A model generated the notes under the pieces. That model was not told the origin of the DNA, made no database searches, and saw only the letters and a list, made by a program, of their open reading frames with translations. Source: Fomes fomentarius (Eukaryota; Basidiomycota; Agaricomycetes; Polyporales; Polyporaceae). From it: a stretch of 64,000 nt of DNA. Positions 10,337-20,859 of the stretch are shown here, piece after piece. Position 1 is the stretch's first letter. Every line of letters begins with the position of its first letter. The DNA lies in assembly GCA_022606135.1 (NCBI GenBank), contig JABYQN010000006.1:868001-932000 (forward strand), read 5' to 3'. Position numbers and translations under genes: made by a program.

Positions 10337-12455
10337 TCATAAGTCGATGCGCCTGGGATAATTCTTATCAGTCTGTAAGCTTGGAGGGCAGAGACTACGT
10401 CACTCACAGCAGCATCTTCGGGGGCAGCGCGCCCTTGGCCATGTTGTGCTTTCCAAACTTGAGTCTTGGTCGATACTTGGATGGGAGCTTGTCCGTGCCC
10501 TCCTGCGGCACAAGAAGCTTCTCGCACTCCTCGCGGGTGGCGACGTGTCCGTGCAGCAGCGAGAAGAACTTGTGCCGGAGCACGGTCTTGATGCACTCCA
10601 GCGCGGGCGTCGTGTACCATCCATCGCGCTCGTTACATGTGTCGCGCAGGGATTCCTCGTCGTCGGCTTCAATCATCTCCTTGAGCATCAGGTCCGTGAT
10701 GTCGCACAGTTGGAAGGCCGCTGTCTCGGAGGTGACGGTCTGCCCGTCGAAGATGTGTGAGCGCCGCTCGTCCATGCCCGAGAACCGTGCCTGTGCGGCA
10801 TCATTTCGCTGTTCTTGTCGACGAGTCACGACGGAGGGCCGTACGATTGGGTGGTTGATGTTGCGGAAGTATAGACGTTGGTAGCTGTCAGATTCCGCCA
10901 ACAATATCAGCGATACACTCCTGGAAGAGAAATCAGGGGACACGCACAAACGTGCATCCGGGTCGTCACGCGGGTCGTATCCAAGGCGAACGTATGTATC
11001 TCGCCACGGTCCATCCTCGAAGACATAGGACACCAGTGGTAAGAGATATTTTGAACTAGAACAACTTCAGCTTGTACACAAAAAGGACGAGCGCGAGGCA
11101 CCGCAACACACTTGATGATATCTCGCACTTCCAATGGTTGAAATTGATTGAATATGGCCGCACGAGTCCAGATGGGCCGTTCTTGAAAGAGCTGGTAATA
11201 ACACGGCTGAATTCAAGCCAATCCGGACGTAAGTCAGCACCAGTATGAAACCGACCTCCTCCAGTCGTTTGAGAATCTTCTTGTCCGCTTGCCCCCGCTG
11301 CTCTTCTACAGTGGCCGATGGTTGGGTAGGCACCTACACAGCGAGGCGTCAGTGAACAGTTACACAAGATACAGAGAAACCCCTCTGCACTAGCTCACGT
11401 TCTTCTCAGTATAAGATACGGCGATTGGCCCGAAGCCCTTCCAGCGCATGCGATTGATGAGCCGCTTCTTCTCTTCCCCTGTATCGTCATCGACGACAAT
11501 CGTCTCAACAGAGGCTGTATTCGCCTTATAGCTGGAGGTCAACATCAGCACTACAGAAAAGCCTCAGTCTCTTACGAACGAACTTGTAATTCTGGGGGAC
11601 GCCCTGCCGGCTGAATAGAGGCGGCGGGAACAGTCTCAAATTGCTTCTTGGCCGCGTACTTGTGCTGGATTCTCCTTCACCAAGGAGCTGAGGGTCGATG
11701 TCCATAGCGAACGGATCTGTCTCTGTTATGGTATAGTCCTCCTTTTCCGGTGGTATGTTGTACTTCAGAATACCATCCACTAGGGTTCCTTTCAGCACCC
11801 TCTGCATGCCTTTGAGGCGTCGTGTTACTCACCATCCATGGTGTCCATCGCCTTCCGCAACTCCACAATCGGGTCAGAGATGTCCGGCTGGTACTGGAAG
11901 TCTGCCATACCTACAGAGACACAGTATCACACCCATGAATGAGCTTATACCATCTCCGCGAGTATGCATCGGGCCTGAGCGGACGAGCAGACACTCACTC
12001 CTAAACCGCGCCGTCTTGGGTACTACACCAACAGCCTCGACCGTGTATTCCCCGATCGGGCCGTCCGCATAAGCGGGATCCGCATCCCTGCGCTTGCGTT
12101 TCCGCTTGACGACCTTGAGCACGATGTTGCTCGTGGGTACGACCTCGCCCGGGATGGGATGCGCGTACGGGTTGTCTGGACGGAGGCGCAATTCTAGCAG
12201 CGACTCGACGCGGTCACGGCCTGTCGCGCGACGGAACGCGCTATCTATCGCGTCTTGCCCCCCGAGACGGTCTATTGCAAGTGGGGCGGCGGTAGTACGC
12301 ACGTATCCTGGGTACTCAACGGAGTAAAAGTGCGTGCTTGGGAGTGAACGTTCGGGTGCGGGTGCAGGCGCACTGGGAGATGAGGAGGTATGGGAAGGTC
12401 CTGCAATCGGCTGGGACGGTCCTGCGTGCGACGTCGTGATTTCTTCAATATCCAT
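10337..12455 (-). CDS. sfc1: TFIIIC subunit Tfc1/Sfc1 (tau95; GTF3C5-like)
   Basis: Nine exons: 12455-11999, 11910-11833, 11779-11580, 11524-11399, 11333-11256, 11191-11112, 11055-10948, 10884-10408 and 10352-10337, about 539 aa. The N-terminal barrel domain has HFYSVEYPGYV and ELRLRPDNPYAHPIPGE followed by a basic stretch, with LFPPPLFSR further on. The C-terminal winged-helix part has LFQERPIWTRAAI, then LPLVSYVFEDGPWRD and LGYDPRDDPDAR, all hallmarks of the family. The protein is the box-A-side subunit of TFIIIC, which recruits TFIIIB and RNA polymerase III to tRNA genes in the nucleus. The junction after QNYKF (exon 3 to 4) is the least certain; the donor GTTCGT is weak. The start is 154 bp from the divergent pkr1 gene. 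Confidence 0.9.
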
Positions 12456-12609
12456 GGTTTAGCGGAATTTGCATTGAAGCGTGAAGGAGGTCAAGAAGAA
12501 GGACGCGCGATCGCGCGTACCGCGTCCTGTCACGTGCGTCCTTGTCGTCACTCCGTCTCCCTTGGTCTTCTTGGTATCTCGCCACCAACGTGTTCCTCAA
12601 CGCACGCCC
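12456..12609. promoter_or_regulatory. 154-bp shared promoter, sfc1/pkr1
   Basis: This gap separates the start codons of the TFIIIC subunit gene (minus) and pkr1 (plus). Both promoters and both 5' UTRs must fit here. No TATA box was seen. Confidence 0.55.
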
Positions 12610-13027
12610 ATGTCCAACATAGACGAATCCCCAACTGCAGCGACACCGTCAGGAGACGAAGGCCTCTTCGCAAACATCCTCACTCCCGGCTCGTCTCTCA
12701 ATCCCGTATTCCTGCACATCGTCGATGGCGTGCTAGCCATTCTCATGCTTATCTTCCTCGCGCTCCTCATCCTTACGCGCGGTAGTGTACACTTTGTATT
12801 TCTGATGATCGTAACTGGGTGTCTCTGGGCCAGCGTGAAGTGGTACGTGTCCTGCTTGGTTCGACAGTCCGAGGGTTGGCATATGTGTATGCTAGGCTGA
12901 ACATGCTTCTGTTGTGTATGTGTCTAGGTTCGTCGTTGAGTTGCGAAATGTCCCCGTACAGCAAAGCCAGCAGAACGGAGCGGCTATCGCGAAGGACAAC
13001 TCTCGGTCGAAGGTCAAGGACGAATGA
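12610..13027 (+). CDS. pkr1: V-ATPase assembly factor Pkr1 family
   Basis: Two exons, 12610-12842 and 12928-13027, giving 110 aa. After a short polar N-terminus comes ILTPGSSLNP, then two adjacent hydrophobic segments (LAILMLIFLALLIL; HFVFLMIVTGCLWAS) and, across the splice, WFVVELRNV. This order (TPG motif, two membrane helices, W-x-x-x-E-L) is that of Pkr1, an ER membrane protein needed with other factors for assembly of the vacuolar ATPase V0 sector. The tail is basic and polar. It ends 123 bp before the convergent psf3 gene. Confidence 0.85.
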
Positions 13028-13149
13028 AAAGCCTACTTGGTCGCCCATCCTTGCCTTGGATACCCTCTTACCATACCACATATCCACATTCTACACAGAC
13101 ACGCTATACCCGCATCCGTGCGCACGGACTCGCGCGATGATCAACCCGG

Positions 13150-14151
13150 TCACCGTCGCCCCTTATCGCTGGTTTCATACCACGCCTTCGTCTTCTTCGC
13201 GCTGTCCTGCGCCAACTGGAATGCTGCGTCCGACGTCAGTACCATTGGAGGACTATATGCATGCCCAGGGACAAGAAGGGATCACGGAGAGAGGAAGTGG
13301 GTAGAAGAGGGATATGGCAAGAACACGCACACTCTCGCTCGGTGCCGTCCATTCCTTCTCGGAAGGCTGCGATGGCTGCGTCCCCGCCTCGCGAGCTGCT
13401 CCCTGCACTGCCATGCAGTGACGCGAAGTGTTGCGCTTGGTCGATCACTTCTGGGAGACGGGCACGGAATGTCTGGAGGGTGGTGTTGACGAGAGTGACG
13501 GGCGCGCGAAGGAAGAGCGCCAGTAAAAGGCAAGGCGGAGGATTGAGTACATATGGGTCGCGCACAAGTAGATCATCGCGCACCTCCGTCAAAACTCTGG
13601 AGAGCTCCCCAGCGGGCTCGTCGTTCAACCTGTACTCCAGTGTGTTTACGAATGGCGTTGAATCGTCGTTAGTCCTGCGAGAGCACTCACAGTCGCATGA
13701 TCATCCGCCCGAAGCCATACCATAAGCCTCCCTGCCCGACAAGCGCAGAGAGCCGCACGCTCTTTGGTTCGGCGTTCAGCGCGTTACGTACCCGAGCGGA
13801 GAACGCTGGAGGAATGGAAAAATCCGCGTAATCTCTGCGTGCATTCGAAGCATAGATTGCAGTTGGGTTGACCTTCTCGCAGAACTCGAAGGAGGGAGAA
13901 AGAAGGGTCGACTAACGAGTAGATGAGAATGTACGCCATCCAGAGCGGGATTTGCACTTTGCTCCCTTCCTTGATCTGTGACATTCCGGTCCTCCATAAG
14001 AGATCCTCGCACGTGGTCAGCTAGATGGACGCACGTCGCCAGTCTTGCCACCGTCCAGGTGGCCCATGTCTAGCACGTCGGTCTTAAACGAGCACTGGAT
14101 CTTCTGGTTCTCCGCGAGAATTGACTCGATTGAGTAGTAGTCATCCTCCAT
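13150..14151 (-). CDS. psf3: GINS complex subunit Psf3
   Basis: Six exons: 14151-14035, 13975-13917, 13834-13691, 13629-13584, 13472-13333 and 13252-13150, 202 aa, the normal size. It begins MEDDYYSIESILAENQKIQC, the conserved Psf3 start, then KVQIPLWMAYIL, DFSIPPAFSARVRNAL, VRLSALVGQGGLWYGFG and RLPEVIDQAQHFASL. The C-terminal exon encodes AQDSAKKTKAWYE. Psf3 is one of four GINS subunits; GINS joins Cdc45 and Mcm2-7 in the CMG replicative helicase in the nucleus. The last intron (13332-13253) is inferred: without it the frame ends early, and with it the conserved C-terminus returns. It is head-to-head with the gene at 14412. Confidence 0.93.
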
Positions 14152-14411
14152 GCCTGCAAAACCGATACCCGGCTCCAATTGAACACTTCGATTCGGTTAG
14201 GAATGGCAGCACCGCAGAAGGGAGGAGGAGTTCGGACTCTAGGGTGGGTGGCTGTATGAAGCCGTGCCGACGCGACGCGTCTCGAGTACCAATCGCGACC
14301 ACGTGCCTGTTCCCACGCCTGTACTCTCTCACTCTGATTTTAGGGAGAACTACTACAGTCTACGCCCACCACCAAACTACTCAGTCCCGCCTCCTTGTCA
14401 TTAACGTATTC

Positions 14412-15105
14412 ATGATGCTCTGTCGCGCGTGCATACCCCACGTACCCGTCACCCGTGCCCTCGCGGTTCCAACTCTACGGCTCGTGCATACAGTAACTCT
14501 ACGTCACGGGCTCTCGCTGGCACACTCGCCCCAGTCGCAAACACAACGTTCGTCTCTGACACGCGATGCTCTGAGGACTCGCTCGTTTGCGTCAAGCCCC
14601 CACAGGAGAGCGGAGGAAGACCCGAACCTCCAGCGGGTGTTTGACAACCAGCAGAAGGTGCTGCAGTTCCTACAAGACAAGCCAGAGGTGCTAGATTACA
14701 TGAAGGAGTTTATTACGCTCCTGAAGGATAATGGTGCGTTGCATGCATATGTGGGGATTGTGGATGTTCGACTTACAAATGGACCGCTACCGCGCGATCG
14801 TACGCACGCTTTTCCCCTTCGTCCCTGTGTTGTGCGCGGCACATTGTAGGAATCGACGTGCAGTCGGGACAGATGCCGAGTAAGACGGATATGTTCCGGT
14901 TACTGATGAAGACGGAGGTGCGGGAGAGCGCAATGAAGATGGCGACGGCTTTCCAGGAGGCAGGGATTGACCTACGGTCCAAGGTTCGGCGCGCCGTCTC
15001 TGGTGTTTAGCCTGTGTCGATTTGTGCTGACCTTCGCTACGCTACGTGTAGGACATGATGCAATCGCTTCTGGATATGCAGAAGCAATTCACCAAGAGCA
15101 AGTGA
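14412..15105 (+). CDS. Probable mitochondrial protein, unrecognised
   Basis: Three exons, 14412-14733, 14850-14983 and 15052-15105, 169 aa. The first 80 residues are rich in Arg, Ser, Thr and Leu with almost no acidic residues, ending with RSFASSPHRRAEEDP, which looks like a cleaved mitochondrial presequence. The mature part is helical and polar (RVFDNQQKVLQFLQDKPEVL; KTDMFRLLMKTEVRESAMK). I do not recognise the family. Short helical proteins of this type occur across agaricomycetes, but I cannot give a role. The start was chosen as the first Met of the presequence; a second Met follows directly. Confidence 0.7.
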
Positions 15106-15684
15106 GGCTGCAGGCGTTGCTTGGACCTTGATTTATTGCGCATGTTACGCTATCGTGCAGCATTCCTGTACATTGTACTCATCGTTCTCCCAGAATGCTC
15201 GGATGTGCTCGCTGTCTCTCCTTACCGAGCTGTCAGAAGCCGAATGCGCTGTCAGGTGAGCGCGGCGAGTCACTGAGGAAAAGGCTGGCGACGGCCGGGG
15301 GTGTGAGTAGAGACGCGAAAGTGCGGCCGGGGTGACAGAGTCACAAGGTTGGGTGAGAAATTACGGAGGGCGATTGGTCGGTGTTAGGTGAAAATAGTGA
15401 CATGGCGTTGTGTCGCTGCTGCGAGAGGATGGGGCTATGCGGAGACGACACGCATCTGACGGCGGGCTGAGTAGGTCCATTGGGGTAGTAGACTAAGGGT
15501 ACTTAGCTGTGTAGGGCGGGCTGAAGAAAGCGAGAGCAATGACGTAGTGACACTTGATGACGACATGGAGCAGCCTCACCTTCATATCAGTCGCACAGGC
15601 TCTTCGTCAGCCACAACTTGTCTCTCCTCCTCCCTCTCGCCTTGAAAGACACCCCCGCTCATCCAGATACGCATACAGCCAGCC
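15106..15684 (+). other. Upstream region of the kinase gene
   Basis: Non-coding as far as can be seen. It has pyrimidine-rich stretches shortly before the kinase start (about 15610-15660) and no recognisable binding site. It must hold the 3' UTR of the preceding gene and the promoter and 5' UTR of the next. Confidence 0.5.
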
Positions 15685-18188
15685 ATGCCTACCGGAACAA
15701 GCGTCGTCGATGCGTTCAAGAGTCTGTCTCATACATATTCAATTCCCGCGGAGCTTGCTGACCGCCATCGACGCATCAGATCTCATTCGTCATGGAAGGA
15801 ACCACCATTCGTCCAAACCCCAGGATGATGTTGCCCAATCCAACCACTCCCAGCCCCAGATGGAGCAGCAGCAACAGCAGCAGCAACAACAGCAACAGCA
15901 ACAGCGCGCCGTCGAGCAGCAGAGCCGCCATCACAGAGAAGCTCAGCAGCAACAGCAACAGCAGCAGCAGCAAACACAGAAAAAGACGTCTCCGAAGTAC
16001 AAGGAGCAAGTAGAACAGATCGTCCAGGAGGAGCGCGAGGCTAAGGGCAAGATGCCAGTTCACAAGGGCCTCGAGAACTACAAGCTCCTCGAGAAGATGG
16101 GCGAGTGAGTCCCTCTTTTCGGTTTTTGTGCCATCCTGTGTTTGTGGGCATGGCAATGATACGCGCGGCTACGTCGTTCGGCCATCGACCGCACTGCTCG
16201 CATGTTATCACATCCCTCTGATTGGGTTTGGCCGTGCGTGGAATTGCATGCCAGCACCCACGGCGGTCGTTCTTTCCATCGCTACTGCTGCGTGCGCCGG
16301 CCAGGCACAGCGGCCACTACGTCCACGGTGTCCACACAGAGTCACCGTTGAGATCGCCGACCATGAGGATACTCTCGACTGACGTGCTGCTACAGCGGTG
16401 CTTTCTCGGATGTATATAAGGCCATCGATCTCAGGTCAGGACAGAAGGTTGCAGGTAAGCAGGGCTAGCTCGGTCGACGAATTCATACAAATGGACTCAC
16501 ACCGTTTGAAAATACAGTCAAGGTGGTGCGCAAATATGAACTCAGTGCTTCTCAGGTTAGTCTTTCATCCTATCTTGCCCCACCCTCATTCATTATGTAC
16601 TTGTGTATCGCGCGCCGGTTGTGCAGGCCGGTGAAAAGCACCTGAACCGCGAATTTAAGAGAAAACCGCGGGTTACAGAGGTGCATCCTGTTTCCGTATC
16701 CGGTCCAATTGGCTGACGTTAACCTCGCCATGTGTATAGCGGGCGAATATCCTCAAAGGTGCGTAACAAACCGCGTTGACAATGCCGTCCAGAAACCCCC
16801 TGACGACTACCCTACATAGAGGTCCAAATAATGCGCGGTATCAACCACCCATCAATAGTCAAGCTTCAAGGCTTTTTCGAGTCTCCAGAGCATTATTTCC
16901 TAATCCTCGAGCGTATGTGACCTATGACGTTCTGTGCCTTTCATGACTCACAGCTGCTCTCCACAGTGATGGAAGGCGGCGAGCTATTCCACCAAATTGT
17001 CAAACTCACATACTTCAGCGAAAATCTCGCACGACACGTCATTGTCCAGGTCGCGCAGGGTATCCGATACCTTCATGAAGAACGCGGTGTCGTCCACCGA
17101 GATATCAAACCCGAGAACTTGCTTTTCGAGCATATACCCATCAACCCCTCGAAGAACCCGGACCCGAAGCAGTTCGATGAGGACAAGGAAGATGAAGGAG
17201 AATTCATACCTGGCGTTGGTGGAGGCGGGATCGGCAGGGTGAAGATCGCTGATTTTGGCTTAAGCAAGGTCGTGTGGGATGAGCAGACGATGACGCCATG
17301 TGGTACTGTGGGGTACACCGCTCCCGAGATTGTGAAGGACGAGCGGTACAGCAAGAGTGTCGACATGTGGGCGCTCGGCTGCGTCCTCTATACCCTGCTC
17401 TGCGGCTTCCCTCCATTCTACGATGAAAGCATCTCCGTCTTGACGGAGAAGGTAGCCCGCGGTCACTATACCTTCCTGAGTCCTTGGTGGGACCCTATCA
17501 GCGCATCGGGTACGCCTAATCCCGTTTCGTGGTTTGATCGGTGCTGATCGGCATTCTAGCTAAGGATCTTATCACTCATCTTCTTTGCGTTGACCCTGCT
17601 CAACGCTACACCATCGACGAATTCCTCGCACACCCGTGGATCACCGCCGCACCAGCGCCTCCACCTCTGCCAACACCTTTGCCTGCCACTGCCGGTCCAC
17701 GTGCACTCGACTCTCCTCTTCTCGCAGATGTACGCGGAGGTGTTCGGGAGGCACGTTCCCCGGGTCTCGCAACACTCAAGGAAGCATTCGACATTACGTA
17801 CGCCGTACATCGCATGGAAGAGGAGGGTGCGCGACGACGCGCTCAAAAGGGTGGTGCAAACCGTGGCTTCCTTCCAAACCTCAACGAAAGCGACGAGGAG
17901 GAGGACCATGCGGTACCACGACAAGTACCTGCAGGGTCCGGCATGAAGGTCGCTGCGAAGCGTGCAGTCCAGGGCGATGCGTACGATGGGCGCGCAGGTC
18001 AGCGTGATCGTGGCAGGAGAACGGGGCGCACCACTAAACCGTTCGAGCTGGACTTGAATGGTGCGACACTTTTGGGCAGGCGACACAAACGAGGGCCAGA
18101 CGGCTTCATCGCCGGCAGCCCACTCACGACTGAAAGCCAGGACGAGCAGCCAATGGAAACGCCGATGTCGCCGATGAGAGTGGACTGA
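15685..18188 (+). CDS. srk1: MAPKAP-type Ser/Thr kinase, Rck2/Srk1 family
   Basis: Nine exons: 15685-15721, 15780-16104, 16396-16454, 16518-16555, 16627-16680, 16740-16758, 16820-16912, 16967-17509 and 17560-18188, 598 aa. After MPTGTSVVDAFK the N-terminus holds two polyglutamine tracts. The kinase domain then begins LLEKMG and, across a 291-nt intron, DGAFSDVYKA (Gly-rich loop), VKVVRKYEL (ATP Lys), GVVHRDIKPENLLF (catalytic loop), IADFGLSK (DFG), CGTVGYTAPE (APE) and DMWALGCVLYTLLCGFPPF. The insert GVGGGGIG between catalytic loop and DFG is typical of Rck2/Srk1/Cmk2 kinases, which act below the Hog1/Sty1 stress MAPK. The TPCGT stretch holds the activation-loop Thr. The C-terminal tail is basic, then polar with SP sites. 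Exon 6 is only 19 nt. Confidence 0.92.
15866..15973 (+). repeat. Two CAG/CAA tracts coding polyglutamine
   Basis: Pure Gln runs of 13 codons (15866-15904) and 10 codons (15944-15973) lie before the kinase domain. CAG and CAA are mixed, which tends to stabilise such repeats. The reverse strand reads as a long Leu-rich open frame, an artefact of the repeat. Confidence 0.9.
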
Positions 18189-18855
18189 AGTCAGTGTTGT
18201 ACTTGCCGTGATGTGCCACCTTCTCCGCATTCGCCTACACATATGCAACGCTCTCTGCATCCGCTGCTTGCACTTTCTTCCCCCTTCCGCCATCGTCTAC
18301 GCACCTGTTTGCTGGTCACATTGCGTGTACTGTACATGTACGCATTCACAGTATATCTTATTGTAGTTTTCGAATGTTGTTCCCCACCCTCGCTACTCCG
18401 TCGCGCGCATATATACGCACATCGTCCCGTTGGCCGTATCTGTTGTATTCCCTCTCTCTACAATGTTACGATATCATTGTTTACCGTTGGCAACGTATCG
18501 ATAGCGAGACTTTGAAGTCCACGTGGAACGGCGGTGGGTTCTGTGGATGGGGCATACCAAGGTACGTTTGGGGGCAATGTGACGTTCTTGCCGGCAAGAT
18601 AGACTTTGTAGTTTTGCCGCTGCATCCACAAACGTCATCTTCTGCCTACACGCCCAAGCAGGGCGCATACGAGCATCTCGCGCAGTACGGTCCCCAGAAA
18701 TGCCAAAGAGATGTATTCCGTTCCGTACAATCCTGCAGACATAAGATATGCGAAGGTATCATTATGGATACATGATATGGTATCGTGCTCCTGCACATAT
18801 TATATATAGTTAGAGTCCAGGCGCGCTAGACGGCAAAAACATCCGGGTCGACGGC
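18189..18855. other. Convergent intergenic gap
   Basis: This lies between the 3' ends of the kinase gene (plus) and the eaf1-like gene (minus). A 133-codon frame (18374-18775) has no motif and no splice support. It is AT-richer than its flanks with several TATATA-like stretches, consistent with 3' UTRs. Confidence 0.5.
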
Positions 18856-20542
18856 CTAGTCCTCATCGCTATCGTCGCTGCTCGAGTAGTCGTCGTCGCC
18901 CCAAAGTCCTGGGTATTGGCGTACTGGTTCAGACTCATGGGCTGCCGCTCCGCGACGGGCGACACGGCACTCGCGAGGAAGTCCTCGTCCTCGTCGAAGC
19001 CGTCAGCTTCTGCCTCGCCCGGCTCCTGCAGCGCCTGGTCGATCTCGTCCCGAATATGTCCTCGTCGATCTCCTCGCCTTCGTTCTCCGTGGGCGCAGCG
19101 GACGCAATGGGCGGGGTGAACGGTATGTGCGGCTCGGAGGGACGTGTCGGGGGCGCGAAGTCGATCTCCTCCATCTCGATCACAGGCGCGGCGAGCACGG
19201 GCGGGAGCGGGGTGTCTTCCCATTCTTCCTCATCGCTGTCGACGGCCGATGCGCCGGCCGTCGGCGCTGCTGCCGTGGTCGGTGCGATTGTGGTTGATGA
19301 AGCAAACGCCGGTAGCGACGGAGTTGGCGCCGTTGATGGGACCGTCGGGAGCGGTGGAGGGAAGGAGACAGCAGTTGAGGTGCTGGGGAACGAGAGGGAC
19401 ACTGGCTTCGGCGGCGGCGGCGGTTCTTCCTTCTTCGGGCGTACGGTCTTGGGTTTCTTTAGTAGAGGCTGCACTGGCTTTTGGATCTCGAGGTTCTCCT
19501 CGTCTGGCGGTGCGGGCCGTTTGTTGAGACCTTTGCTGGGGGCGGCAGTGGCGGGCGCAGGTGCGGTTGCAGACGCCTTAGCCTTTCCTCTGGGCACAGG
19601 AGTAGGCTTGGGTGGTAAGGCTAGTGTGTTACGAGAAGCTGGTTGAGAGGTAGATGAGGACGGAGAGTGCGCTGTTTTTGACTTCTGCTGGGAGGCCAAA
19701 GGACGAGGCTTGGGTTTCGCCGATGGTGTTGGTTCAGGCTTCAATGCAGGCTTCGTCTCGGGCTTCGTCTCGGGCTTCGTCTCGGGGATCTCGCCTTCAC
19801 TCTCTTCCTCCTCTTGGGGTGCAGAGTCTACTTGTTGTGTATGTGAGCTTGAGGAGGTTGGCAACCGGGGCGGAGCAGCTGGGGCAGCTACATGGAGTGT
19901 TAGCCACAATCTTGGGGCATGTACACGAACACTCACGGGAATTCGTGTAACGCGGTGCATGTGCAGTCTTCTTGTCATAATGTAGGCTTATGTTGGAATC
20001 GATCTTCTCTAACGTGAACGTCTGTGGGACGAGCGTAGGTGGCAGCCAGCAGTCGGAGGGACAAAGTGAACGCACCCCGGTCTCTTCATCGTAGATGAGG
20101 ACACACTCGACATCCCGCGCCGTTTGTTCTGTACCTTTGAAGTGGTGTGCGCTGTTCTCGTTCTACTGGGGTAAGACGGGCGCTGTAGTTGATGAGAGGG
20201 TTGGGCCATTGTACGATGACGCACCTGCGAGCTCGGGCGGGTTACAGTAACGCTCGATTGCCCATCCTTCGTCCTTCTAGTCTCGATATTGCCGGGTTTC
20301 GAGAGGTCTATGGATTCCGGCTTAAAGTTATCTGCGCATGCTGTGAGGCTAGATTCTTGAAACGAAGGAAGTGGCGGGGATGACTGACACCGTACGGAGT
20401 AGAACTCCCGATCGAACTTATTGTTTTGCTTGACCTGTCCACCATCGGGTTTCCGTGCTTTCAGCGCACGGACAAGCGATGCGCCAACAGTTACTTCGTG
20501 TCGACCAGCGGGCATAGAGACGTTAAGCGCAGTGGTGGTCAT
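18856..20542 (-). CDS. eaf1: ELL-associated factor (Eaf)-like elongation factor; two frame breaks
   Basis: Five exons: 20542-20389, 20331-20225, 20162-20076, 20021-19937 and 19887-18856, about 488 aa if two single-base gaps are allowed. The N-terminal Eaf domain shows REFYSVRYNFKPESIDLSKP (restored exactly by splicing), VTVTRPSSQ, FKGTEQTARDVECVLIYDE and FTLEKIDSNISLHY, the ELL-binding fold of transcription elongation factor Eaf. A long Pro/Ala/Lys-rich linker follows, with a threefold ETKP repeat, then an acidic tail. The tail is in frame only if one G is added at about 19049-19051 and one at 18899-18902; the frames then run EEIDEDIFG to DEIDQALQEP and QDFG to DDDYSSSDDSDED before the stop at 18856-18858. 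In fission yeast Eaf1 and Ell1 form a complex stimulating RNA polymerase II elongation. Confidence 0.82.
18899..18902 (-). other. Frame break in a G4 run (eaf1 tail)
   Basis: On the coding strand the run reads GGGG. Adding one G joins the upstream frame (NQYANTQDFG) to an acidic-serine tail that ends at a stop 40 bases on. Without it the frame runs on into a basic, unrelated sequence. Confidence 0.7.
19049..19051 (-). other. Frame break in a G3 run (eaf1)
   Basis: On the coding strand the run reads GGG. Adding one G joins EEIDEDIFG to DEIDQALQEP and keeps the acidic composition; the unshifted frame turns Arg/Ser-rich and ends at 18935. Confidence 0.7.
19749..19784 (-). repeat. Three exact 12-bp tandem repeats coding ETKP
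   Basis: Three identical 12-bp units inside the linker of the eaf1-like gene encode PETK three times. In-frame repeat expansion in a disordered linker. Confidence 0.85.
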
Positions 20543-20859
20543 GCTGGGAGGTGGAAAACCGCTAGACACGAATTTGTAGGAGAGACTGTCTTGAAAACAA
20601 GGCAAGTACCCAATGGGTCTACAGCCTGAGTGCTTCAGCCACCGTGGCGCGGGCACGGGCGTGCTAACAATAGAGCCCCTGCGCAAGGGACACATTATAA
20701 AACTTGCAGGCAACATCCCAATATGTCCTCATGGCCAAGTTGTCTAAAACGTTTTTATTTTGTGACGGTTGGTTCGATCCCCAGACGGTGACGTTACGAA
20801 TGGTGCATTCCTCTTTTCTTCCGTTTCTATTTTATACAGTAGTACATAGAATAGTTCCT
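20543..20859. other. Intergenic gap upstream of eaf1
   Basis: This separates the 3' end of family copy A (20860) from the eaf1 start (20542). It contains a weak A-box-like (20732-20742) and B-box-like (20771-20781) pair, but no tRNA cloverleaf forms. No other feature was seen. Confidence 0.5.

Noticed and set aside
15776..16156. Leu-rich minus-strand open frame resembling a membrane protein
   Set aside because: It is the reverse of the CAG/CAA polyglutamine tracts.
19056..19646. Long plus-strand open frame of 196 codons
   Set aside because: It is the shadow of the Pro/Ala/Lys-rich linker of the eaf1-like gene; it is Gly/Val/Ala-rich and has no domain.
18856..20542. Calling the eaf1-like gene a pseudogene
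   Set aside because: Both breaks are single bases in G runs, splice sites and the rest of the frame are intact, and the mended tail is typical; sequencing error is the simpler reading.
20732..20781. Possible tRNA or tRNA-derived element (TGGCCAAGTTG and GGTTCGATCCC at fitting distance)
   Set aside because: The T stem and acceptor stem do not pair (only two or three of five and seven pairs), so no cloverleaf forms. It could be a remnant of a Pol III element, but there is not enough to call one.
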